Below, in pieces: positions 54,472 to 61,494 of a DNA stretch of 61,494 nucleotides. Source of the stretch: an uncultured Alphaproteobacteria bacterium (GTDB taxonomy: Bacteria; Pseudomonadota; Alphaproteobacteria; HIMB59); the NCBI GenBank assembly GCA_902521465.1, contig CABYRL010000007.1, positions 1-61,494 on the forward strand. The letters are read 5' to 3'. Positions within the stretch are counted from its first letter, which is position 1, and every line of letters starts with the position of its first letter. A program made the position numbers and the translations under genes. Below the pieces are notes generated by a model. The model saw only the letters and a program-made list of their open reading frames with translations, was not told the DNA's origin and ran no database searches.

Positions 54472-55657
54472 CAAAAGAATTACTATCAGGTTTAATGGGA
54501 ATAGATCTATCTATACCCTTTACAATTTTTTTTTCTTTATCGAAAAAAGGTAAATCCACAACGACTCCGGTGTGTGAAGAATGATCTGGGAGAATTATTT
54601 CTATCTCTTTATTCATATAATCATTTGGTTCATAAAATCTTACATAACCAATTCCTTGTTGGAGAGTTGGAGACGGTACACCTGCTGTTATGTAACCGAC
54701 TTGTTTATCATTAATTTTTATTTTACTTCCGGCTTTAGGAACTGCTGTTTTACATGTTATTCCAAATAAACAAGTCCTTTTATCTTTTTTAATTAAAGCA
54801 TCTTTACCGATAAAATCTTTATCCATATTCACAAAATACCCAAGACCTGCTTCAAAAGGAGTAATTGTTGTATCTATATCAGTTAAATTTCCAAAGATAC
54901 CGCCCTCAATTCTTCTAATGGTCATAGCTCTAGAGGCAGAAAATTGCATACCATATGGTTTACCACATTCAATAAGATAGTCCCATAGAGCCAAATGGTC
55001 TGTTTTAAAACCATCACAAAAAATTTCAAACCCTAATTCATTTGTAAAACCTGTTCTTGAAACATATAAAGTTTGACCCCCTAGATCAAAAAAATTGGAG
55101 CTAAAATAAGGAATATTTTCATCAATCTTTCCATTAGAAGCTAGCTTCATAATATCAATTGATGCCGGACCTTGAATTTGAAGAACTCTAGATTTAGGGT
55201 CTTTTATTTCAATATCAAAATTTGAACTGTGAGCAATAAGCCAATCTTCAAATGGGCCATCCGCTTGAACGTACCAAAACTTTTCTTCATCAAATCTAAA
55301 TAAAACTCCATCCATGAAAATTCCACCTTTTGGTGTACAGGCAAGAGCATAATAACCTCTGCCAATTTTTGTTTTTGAAATTTCTCTTGTCAGCACTTTA
55401 TTCAAAAAAGAAACTGAGTCTTTTCCTGATATTTCTATCGGTTTTTCTGGAACATCAAATAAAAGAGCTTTTTGTCTTAAAAGCCAATATTTTTCTGAAG
55501 GATCTTCATCAATTTTCATAGGAAAGTATCTTCCTGCATAGACGCCTCTAACCATATTCGAAGTATTAGTACGCTGAATGAACGGAGATTCTTCAAATCT
55601 ACGAGCACTAATTTTAATTGTTTGATTTAGATCAGCTTCTTCTTGTAAATTTCCCAT
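54461..55657 (-). CDS. GcvT/DmdA-related folate-dependent aminomethyltransferase-like protein
   Basis: Folate-binding protein of 398 aa, GcvT superfamily. Seen: KISARRFEESPFIQRT (15-30), LFDVPEKPIEISGKDSVSFL, CTPKGGIFMDGVLF with Asp116 at the conserved acidic position, RTGFTNELGFEIFC, RRIEGGIFGN, TPFEAGLGYFVN and the C-terminal barrel. The N-terminal arrangement resembles DmdA more than glycine-cleavage GcvT, but it lacks clear DmdA diagnostic residues that I can name, and no gcvH/gcvP adjoins. It may move a methyl group from a quaternary amine or sulfonium to tetrahydrofolate. Abuts the molybdoenzyme gene. Confidence 0.8.
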   Translation of the reverse strand: MGNLQEEADLNQTIKISARRFEESPFIQRTNTSNMVRGVYAGRYFPMKIDEDPSEKYWLLRQKALLFDVPEKPIEISGKDSVSFLNKVLTREISKTKIGRGYYALACTPKGGIFMDGVLFRFDEEKFWYVQADGPFEDWLIAHSSNFDIEIKDPKSRVLQIQGPASIDIMKLASNGKIDENIPYFSSNFFDLGGQTLYVSRTGFTNELGFEIFCDGFKTDHLALWDYLIECGKPYGMQFSASRAMTIRRIEGGIFGNLTDIDTTITPFEAGLGYFVNMDKDFIGKDALIKKDKRTCLFGITCKTAVPKAGSKIKINDKQVGYITAGVPSPTLQQGIGYVRFYEPNDYMNKEIEIILPDHSSHTGVVVDLPFFDKEKKIVKGIDRSIPIKPDSNSFDAK

Positions 55658-58003
55658 TTATTTATCAATGACTCTATTAGATTTATAATCACGAATAATA
55701 ACAGGAGGGTCAAATGCTGTCACAGGTGAAATTTTATCTTTAACTAATTCTACTTCTATGAGACATGAGTGTGCTATAGGACCTTGACCTAATTTTGAAG
55801 TTCCTTTGTCTTTTGTAAGGACATTAGGATTACCATGTTTACAAATAGTTTTTAAATTTTTAGTGTCCTCAGGATCGTACCATGCACCAGTACTAATTTG
55901 AACAACTCCAGGGCGGATATTATCATTAATGTTTACACCAGCTAAACAGGCACCTCTATCATTAAAAAGTTTTACTATATCTCCCTTACTTATTCCACGA
56001 CTGCTCGCATCAACACTATTCATTTCAATTGGTTCACGATCTTTAATTTTAAAAGATTTACTATAACCTCCGTGATCCATTTGACTATGTAATTTATTTT
56101 TTGGTTGATTAGATATTAAATGTAAAGGATAGTTTTTATTTTTACTTCCAAGCCATTCACAGGGTTCTAACCAGGTTGGATGACCAGGACAATCATCATA
56201 ATTAAAACTATCTACTGTTTTAGAATATATTTCTATTTTTCCACTTGGAGTGGAAAGCGGGAATTTAGTAGGATCTTCTCTGAAATCTTTTAACATTATT
56301 GTATTTTCTTTTGGTGGTGGAACTTTAAACCACCCTATTTTTCTAAACTCCTGATAGCTAGGAAAATCAATATTTTTTAATGACTTTGATTTGACTGATG
56401 TTTCTTGATAAATCCATTTTTGCCAATCTTCTTCATCTCTTCCTTCTGTAAAAAGATTTTCGACATCCATTTTTTTTGCAATTCCTTTAAAAATATCAAA
56501 ATCACTTTTAGCCTCTTTAAAAGGTTCAACTAATTTTGACATTGAAATTACATAAGGATCTCTTGGGGTAAGCATTATATCTTGTCTTTCAAGTGGAGTG
56601 GTACAAGGTAAGATAATATCTGAATATTTAGCTAAAGAATTCCAGCACCATTCATTAGAAATGATAGTTTCAGGTTTTTGCCAAGCTAGCAAAAGTTTAT
56701 TAATATCTTGATGATGATGAAATGGATTTCCACCTGCCCAATAAATTAATTTAATATCAGGATATTCATACTCCTTGCCATCAAAATGAAAAGTTTCACC
56801 CGGATTTAAAAGTAAATCACTAATCCTTGCAACTGGGATAAAATTATCAATTTTATTGTCAGATTGTGGAAAAGCAGCGCCAGGAATAATAGAAAACTGC
56901 CCACCAATGTGATTTGTTGCACTATAACCAAATCCAAAACCACCACCTGGTAAACCTATTTGACCCAACATTGATGCCAACATAATTGCTGCCCAAAAAG
57001 GCTGTTCACCATGATCTTGGCGAGTTAAAGACCAACTAACAGATATCATAGTTCGCTTTGAGGACATGTCTCTTGCCAAAGAAATAATTTCATCTGATGA
57101 GATTTCACTTATTTCTGAAGCCCAATTAGCATCTTTTACAACTCCGTCTAAATCTCCTAAAAGATATGGTAAGAAAATATCAAAACCTTCTGTGTATTTT
57201 TTAATAAATATTTCACTATATAAATTTTCTTTGTATAGAGTGTGCGCTAGACCGAGCATAATTGCTACATCAGTATTAGGTCTTAAAGGTAACCACTTTC
57301 CTTTAACCTCATCTAACAAGTCACTTTTCAATGGACTCAAATTTACAAATCTTATGCCAGCTTTAGCAGAACTAATTAGTTTTTCTTTTTGATTATGACT
57401 CCCTGTTCCACCTTGAGCTATTTGACCATTTTTTAAAGGAACTCCTCCAAAACATACAAATAGTTCTGTATTTCCTTCGATTGAGTCCCAACTAGTGCAG
57501 GTATCAAGATAGGCTCTATAACTTCCAAGTATATGGGGAACCATTGCTTCTGCCGCTGCAAAACTATAAGTAAACTTTGATTTTGTGTAGCCACCAATGC
57601 AATTTAAAAAACGATGTAGTTGGCTTTGAGCGTGGTGAAATCTTCCAGCACTAGCCCAGCCGTAAGATCCACCAAATATTGAGGAATTACCAAAGTTCTC
57701 TCTTACTCTATTTAATTCTTTGGCTACTATATTTTCAGCATCATCCCAAGATACAGCCACAAAAGGATCTATCCCTCTTAAGTTATTATTTGTTCCTGGT
57801 CCATTATCAATCCAACTTTTTCTTATCATAGGCTTATCAATACGCGTTTGATTATCGTGGATGTCTACAATACCTGGGCCTATTGGTGATGGATCTTTAT
57901 CATTTTCCCACCCTATTAATTCTGTGACTTTCCCATTATTTACTTTTGCTCTATAAGTTCCCCAATGCGAACTAGTTAAGGGAAGATCTTTCTTAAAACC
58001 CAT
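55658..58003 (-). CDS. Cytoplasmic DMSO-reductase-family molybdoenzyme (BisC/DorA type)
   Basis: Bis-MGD molybdenum oxidoreductase of 781 aa (BisC 777). Tyr114 and Trp116 in IFGGSYGWASAGRFHH and Ser147 in TYSFAAAEAM coincide with the active-site Tyr, Trp and Mo-ligand Ser of mature Rhodobacter DMSO reductase; Tyr114 is missing in TMAO reductases. Other signatures: RKSWIDNGPG, SWDDAENIVA, PGGGFGFGYSA, WAGGNPFHHHQDINKL, DIILPCTTPLERQD, and SAGKIE-type PSGKIEIYS. No Tat signal and no FeS cysteine cluster near the N-terminus, so a cytoplasmic single-subunit enzyme like BisC is expected. Substrate: an S- or N-oxide. Overlaps the permease gene by 1 base. Confidence 0.9.
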   Translation of the reverse strand: MGFKKDLPLTSSHWGTYRAKVNNGKVTELIGWENDKDPSPIGPGIVDIHDNQTRIDKPMIRKSWIDNGPGTNNNLRGIDPFVAVSWDDAENIVAKELNRVRENFGNSSIFGGSYGWASAGRFHHAQSQLHRFLNCIGGYTKSKFTYSFAAAEAMVPHILGSYRAYLDTCTSWDSIEGNTELFVCFGGVPLKNGQIAQGGTGSHNQKEKLISSAKAGIRFVNLSPLKSDLLDEVKGKWLPLRPNTDVAIMLGLAHTLYKENLYSEIFIKKYTEGFDIFLPYLLGDLDGVVKDANWASEISEISSDEIISLARDMSSKRTMISVSWSLTRQDHGEQPFWAAIMLASMLGQIGLPGGGFGFGYSATNHIGGQFSIIPGAAFPQSDNKIDNFIPVARISDLLLNPGETFHFDGKEYEYPDIKLIYWAGGNPFHHHQDINKLLLAWQKPETIISNEWCWNSLAKYSDIILPCTTPLERQDIMLTPRDPYVISMSKLVEPFKEAKSDFDIFKGIAKKMDVENLFTEGRDEEDWQKWIYQETSVKSKSLKNIDFPSYQEFRKIGWFKVPPPKENTIMLKDFREDPTKFPLSTPSGKIEIYSKTVDSFNYDDCPGHPTWLEPCEWLGSKNKNYPLHLISNQPKNKLHSQMDHGGYSKSFKIKDREPIEMNSVDASSRGISKGDIVKLFNDRGACLAGVNINDNIRPGVVQISTGAWYDPEDTKNLKTICKHGNPNVLTKDKGTSKLGQGPIAHSCLIEVELVKDKISPVTAFDPPVIIRDYKSNRVIDK

Positions 58004-60126
58004 TAGGATTTATCTAATCCAAGGGCTTGTCTTTGTTTCTTAGTCCAGGCGTGGGTTATCCTATCGATGATAATAGCTAGAAGAACGATAGCTAAACCAG
58101 CTGATAAACCTCTTCCTGTATCTGATCTTTGAAGTGCATTAAATACTTGGAGTCCTAGACCTTTTCCTCCAATCAATGGCGTAACAATTTGCATTGCAAA
58201 AGCCATTATTACAGTTTGATTAAAACCCATAACGAGACTGGGAACAGCTAGTGGAAATTTTACTTTATTTAAAGTTTGTATTCCTGTCCCTCCAAAAGAT
58301 TTAGATACCTCTGAATAGCTCCCTGAAACTTGTGACAAACCAAGAGCTGTTAATCTTATTATTGGTGGCACAGAATATATAACTGTTGCAATAACAGCAG
58401 ATACTATATTTCCTCCAAAAAACATTAAAACAGGAATTAAATAGCAAAAATAAGGTAAAGTTTGCATTGCATCTAAAACAACATTTTGGATATCTCTGTA
58501 CCATTTATTGTAGGATGCTATTACTCCAAGTGGTACTCCTATTACAAAACATATTAAAACTGAAACTAATACTGACGATAGCGTAATCATTGAATGCACC
58601 CACATACCTGTAGCTCCAATAAAGGCTAATAATATTGCGGTAATGGTGGCAAACTTTATTCCAACTGTCACATATCCTATAAGTATAAAAACAATCATTG
58701 TATACCACCAAGGTATCTGAGTAAGAAATAAATTTAATGGGTTTAGCAAATATAAGTAAACAAAATACTTCATGCCTTTTGCAAATGATATAAAACCAGG
58801 ATCAAGAGTCATTGCCTTGACAGTATCTTCTATTGGTTTTTGAATATCAATTGTCCAAGTTTCTGGAAAAGTTCCTATACTATAAATGTATGCATCAAAA
58901 ATATAAATAAAGATAAAAATTAAAAATGATGAAAATAAAAAATATCGTTGATTTATAAAATTTTTAACTGAACCTTTTTGAGACTTATTAAAAAAAGAAA
59001 TAAAGCTAGCTATTAAACTAGCAAAAACATCAACAATAGTTGTAAAAAATATATTTATGAGCATTACAGATATTCTCAAAGGTAATTCAATTAAGTTTGC
59101 TACAGGGTTTCTGTGTAGATTTTGTGGCAATAAGTAAAATTTTTTTACATCATCTGGTAAGGTTTCTTTTTCTTTACTAATAGCACTACTTATTCTATCA
59201 AACATTATTGCCATAAATAAAATACACAAGCCCCCTTCCATTGCCCAACCAACATCTAATTTTCTAATTGCTTGCCATACTTGACCACCTAAACCTTCAG
59301 CACCAATAAAAGTTGCAAGAACAACTAGAGCTAATGCCATCATAATTGTTTGATTTACACCCATCATGATACTTGGTAAGGCCATTGGAATTTTAATTTT
59401 AAATAAAAGCTGAAATTTATTAGATCCAAAAGATTCAGCTGACTCTATTGTTTCTTTAGATACTTGTCTTATTCCTAAATTTGTTAATCTAATAATTGGA
59501 GGCATAGCATAAATTAATGTAGCAAGTATTGCTGGAGCACCACCAATTCCAAAAAAGAACATTGCAGGGAATAAATATACAAATGCAGGCATGACTTGCA
59601 TGGTGTCTAAAATAGGTTTTAGAAAATTTTCAAATCTATCACTTTGAGAACTGAGTATTCCTAAGATAACTCCAAAAATTACAGATAAAATTACTGATAA
59701 GCCCATTAATGCTAATGTTTGCATTGAGACCTCCCACATGTCCACAGCGCCCCAGAAATAAACTGTAAACATACAAAATAGAGCTAGTTTAATACCACCA
59801 TATGCTAAAGCTGGAAGAGCCATTAAGGACATTATTAAAATCCATGGAGACTCAACAAAGAAATTTTCCAATGCCATGTAACCAGCTTGTAAAAAAGAGG
59901 CAAATAATCTCGTTATCCATCTATAGTTATCTTTTAAATAATCCTCACCAGCATTTATCCATGCGGTAAATTTAAATTCATCAGTAATTGATTTAGGAAA
60001 TACAGTAGGATCCTCATTAATAATCGACAGATAATATGCTACTGCACCAATGATAAAAATACTTATGTAAAAAATTATATTTTTATTTAATTTATTTTTA
60101 GTAGCTATATTTTGATCTAAAGACAT
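58003..60126 (-). CDS. Betaine-type ABC permease, fused double-domain (ProW x2)
   Basis: Inner-membrane protein of 707 aa built from two ProW/OpuAB-like permease halves. Each half has the MetI-type core: QTLALMGLSVILSVIFGVIL...LDTMQVMPAFVYLFPAMFFF...PPIIRLTNLGIRQV with AESFGSNKFQLLFKIKIPMA in the first, and VLVSVLICFVIGVPLGVIAS...LDAMQTLPYFCYLIPVLMFF...PPIIRLTALGLSQV with SKSFGGTGIQTLNKVKFPLA in the second. One protein could supply both membrane halves of the transporter. It is divergent from the ATPase gene across 97 bases. Confidence 0.93.
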   Translation of the reverse strand: MSLDQNIATKNKLNKNIIFYISIFIIGAVAYYLSIINEDPTVFPKSITDEFKFTAWINAGEDYLKDNYRWITRLFASFLQAGYMALENFFVESPWILIMSLMALPALAYGGIKLALFCMFTVYFWGAVDMWEVSMQTLALMGLSVILSVIFGVILGILSSQSDRFENFLKPILDTMQVMPAFVYLFPAMFFFGIGGAPAILATLIYAMPPIIRLTNLGIRQVSKETIESAESFGSNKFQLLFKIKIPMALPSIMMGVNQTIMMALALVVLATFIGAEGLGGQVWQAIRKLDVGWAMEGGLCILFMAIMFDRISSAISKEKETLPDDVKKFYLLPQNLHRNPVANLIELPLRISVMLINIFFTTIVDVFASLIASFISFFNKSQKGSVKNFINQRYFLFSSFLIFIFIYIFDAYIYSIGTFPETWTIDIQKPIEDTVKAMTLDPGFISFAKGMKYFVYLYLLNPLNLFLTQIPWWYTMIVFILIGYVTVGIKFATITAILLAFIGATGMWVHSMITLSSVLVSVLICFVIGVPLGVIASYNKWYRDIQNVVLDAMQTLPYFCYLIPVLMFFGGNIVSAVIATVIYSVPPIIRLTALGLSQVSGSYSEVSKSFGGTGIQTLNKVKFPLAVPSLVMGFNQTVIMAFAMQIVTPLIGGKGLGLQVFNALQRSDTGRGLSAGLAIVLLAIIIDRITHAWTKKQRQALGLDKS

Positions 60127-60223
60127 ATTTAATTATATTTATTCAATTATATAAGAATTTATAAAAATAATTTTATTTTAATAGTATTAATTCACAATTA
60201 TAATAGCTTTATACCTGAATAAT

Positions 60224-61258
60224 ATGGATAAAATTATTTGTTCAAATATATGGAAAATTTTTGGCAATGATGAAAAAAGAATTTTAGACAATTTAGATCC
60301 AAATTTAACAAGAGACGAAGTCCAAGAAAAAACTGGACATGTAGTAGCTGTAAAAGATGTCAGCTTTTCTATTCAAAAAGGTGAAACATTTGTTGTAATG
60401 GGATTATCAGGTAGTGGAAAATCAACTTTAGTAAGATGTTTAACTAGATTAATTGAACCTACATCTGGATCAGTAATTATTGATGATATTGACATTACAA
60501 AAATAAATAGAAATAGCCTTCTTGAACTTAGAAGAAATAAAATGAGTATGGTATTTCAACACTTTGGACTTTTTCCACATCGTACAGTTCTTGAAAATAT
60601 CTCTTATGGTTTAGAAATTAGGGGAGAAAAAAAACAAGAAAGATTAGACAAGGCTACAGAGTCTTTAAATCTTGTTGGTTTAAAAGGTTGGCATAATAAT
60701 TATCCAAGAGAGCTATCAGGTGGAATGCAACAAAGAGTTGGTTTAGCACGTGCAATGGCAGTTGAGCCAGAAATCTTAATATTTGATGAGCCATTTTCTG
60801 CTTTAGACCCATTGATTAGAAGAGAAATGCAAGACGAACTCTTAGACATTCAAAAAAAATTACAGCGAACTATGGTTTTTATTACTCATGATTTTTTAGA
60901 GGCAATAAAAATGGGAGATCATATTGCCATTATGAAAGATGGTGAGATTTCTCAAGTTGGAACACCTGAAGAAATTGTGGCAAATCCGGTTGATAAATAC
61001 GTTAAAGATTTTTGTGAAGATGTTCCTAAATATAAAGTATTAAGCGCAGGAAAAGTTATGCGTAAACAATGTTCTGATGAGTCAAAAAAATTATTTTCTG
61101 ATAAAACAAAATGCATAGATGAAAATGCTAAAATTGAAACATTAATTGACCAGATATGTGAAGATGATACGGCCTACCCTATAATAAATTCGCAATCTGG
61201 AGAGTTAGTTGGAGAAATTGATCGAACCATTGTTATGAAGTCTATGAAATCTAAATGA
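60224..61258 (+). CDS. Betaine-type ABC transporter ATPase (ProV/OpuAA)
   Basis: ATPase of 344 aa. The N-terminal OpuAA-like segment NIWKIFGNDEKRIL precedes Walker A GLSGSGKSTLVRCLTRL; Q-loop VFQHFGLFPHRTV; signature LSGGMQQRVGLARAMA; Walker B ILIFDEPFSALDP; ITHDFLEAIKMGD. The C-terminal region (about 270-344) holds only one CBS-like half (DDTAYPIINSQSGELVGEID) rather than the usual two CBS domains. It is the partner of the permease at 58003-60126 and the binding protein at 51664-52665. Three transcription units contribute to one transporter. Confidence 0.94.
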   Translation: MDKIICSNIWKIFGNDEKRILDNLDPNLTRDEVQEKTGHVVAVKDVSFSIQKGETFVVMGLSGSGKSTLVRCLTRLIEPTSGSVIIDDIDITKINRNSLLELRRNKMSMVFQHFGLFPHRTVLENISYGLEIRGEKKQERLDKATESLNLVGLKGWHNNYPRELSGGMQQRVGLARAMAVEPEILIFDEPFSALDPLIRREMQDELLDIQKKLQRTMVFITHDFLEAIKMGDHIAIMKDGEISQVGTPEEIVANPVDKYVKDFCEDVPKYKVLSAGKVMRKQCSDESKKLFSDKTKCIDENAKIETLIDQICEDDTAYPIINSQSGELVGEIDRTIVMKSMKSK

Positions 61259-61267
61259 ACTTATCAT

Positions 61268-61494
61268 TTAGTTTGGTTTATTAATTTTCTTATTTTTATC
61301 TCTCCAAATAATAATCATTCCTGCAAAAACTATTAATAAAACTCCAGGAAAAAGTTGATCAAAAGGTGCTTCACCAAAAAATATCCAAGCTAGAATAAAA
61401 GATGAGGGTATTGCTAAATATTCAAAAACTGCGATTTTACTAGCTGCTATTAACCTATAAGAGTAAATAAATAGAATTGCAGCTGTTCCTCCAA
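61268..61494 (-). CDS. DMT-superfamily (EamA) transporter, 5'-truncated by the window edge
   Basis: The last 75 codons of a minus-strand gene whose start lies beyond the window. SYRLIAASKIAVFEYLAIPS, then SFILAWIFFGEAPFDQL and PGVLLIVFAGMIIIWRD match the final two helices of EamA transporters, including the AxxExLxPxxxxxxxxxFxGE pattern. A basic tail ends at the TAA at 61268. It converges on the betaine ATPase gene with 9 bases between stops. Confidence 0.85.
   Translation of the reverse strand, partial: GGTAAILFIYSYRLIAASKIAVFEYLAIPSSFILAWIFFGEAPFDQLFPGVLLIVFAGMIIIWRDKNKKINKPN

Noticed and set aside
54461-55657. Straight assignment as DmdA (DMSP demethylase)
   Set aside because: Superfamily resemblance only; I cannot confirm DmdA-specific residues, and operon partners differ from known dmdABC clusters.
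55658-58003. Periplasmic TorA-type TMAO reductase
   Set aside because: No Tat signal, no cytochrome partner, and Tyr114 is present, which TMAO reductases lack.
1-61494. CRISPR array, prophage, insertion sequence or integron
   Set aside because: No regularly spaced repeats, transposase, integrase or phage structural genes seen; gene content is housekeeping and transport throughout.

Overview
The window is a compact, A+T-rich (about 30% G+C by eye) bacterial chromosome segment. It holds about 70 protein genes, one tRNA gene, no rRNA, no CRISPR array and no recognisable insertion sequence or prophage. Many neighbours overlap by 1-20 bases and only one gene-free stretch exceeds 300 bases. The murein/tmk/holB/metG/tatD gene order, the recG-sdhE-mfd block, Tat-dependent binding proteins and the abundance of uptake systems for osmolytes and glycerol phosphates point to a streamlined marine alphaproteobacterium of the SAR11 or HIMB59/AEGEAN-169 kind. 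That placement is inference; no rRNA is present to confirm it.

Layout. 1-1637: the end of argB facing a broken argD. 1683-6337 (-): ggt-like, mazG, tolC-like and lysR genes in one overlapping run. 6407-11787: thioesterase, MFS and DMT exporters, yajQ, a prolyl-tRNA editing protein, an orphan TRAP binding protein and an SRAP protein. 11840-16587: M48 lipoprotein, then D-amino-acid aminotransferase, exported MsrA, a J-domain membrane protein and typA. 16588-17109: the only long non-coding stretch. 17110-25935: a DsbA-like isomerase and YbaK, then a long minus-strand operon mltB, rlpA-like, dacA, tmk, holB, metG, tatD, MBL hydrolase. 26048-30271: membrane proteins, tRNA-Ser(TGA), small alpha/beta-barrel proteins, a glycine-zipper lipoprotein and a 2OG-Fe(II) oxygenase. 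30268-41173: mfd, sdhE, recG, DUF502, DUF6494, DUF2061 and DUF3108 proteins, mnmH, thiL and a cyclopropane-fatty-acid-synthase-like methyltransferase. 41299-47561: nadE, a ugp-type ABC transporter with two ugpE paralogues, and aroQ. 47687-51581: bioY, a deacetylase-fold protein and a malonyl-CoA-synthetase-like ligase.

The most interesting part is 51664-61258. A betaine-type ABC transporter (binding protein, a fused two-domain permease, ATPase) is split around four metabolic genes. These encode a beta-keto-acid cleavage enzyme (BKACE/DUF849), a short-chain dehydrogenase, a GcvT/DmdA-related folate-dependent enzyme and a cytoplasmic DMSO-reductase-family molybdoenzyme. The last carries Tyr114, Trp116 and Ser147 at the same numbers as mature Rhodobacter DMSO reductase. 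Permease, molybdoenzyme, GcvT-like and SDR genes overlap or abut, so they probably form one operon. Known family chemistry suggests a route for a 3-hydroxy onium zwitterion: uptake, oxidation at C3, cleavage with acetyl-CoA, then demethylation and/or redox chemistry. Carnitine is the conservative substrate guess. A sulfonium or sulfoxonium analogue (gonyol, DMSP or DMSOP type) is a speculative alternative that would better explain the sulfoxide-reductase-like enzyme.

Other points: argD has lost an internal block and its frame; ugpE is tandemly duplicated; and three divergent gene pairs have start codons touching or overlapping, leaving no intergenic promoter space.
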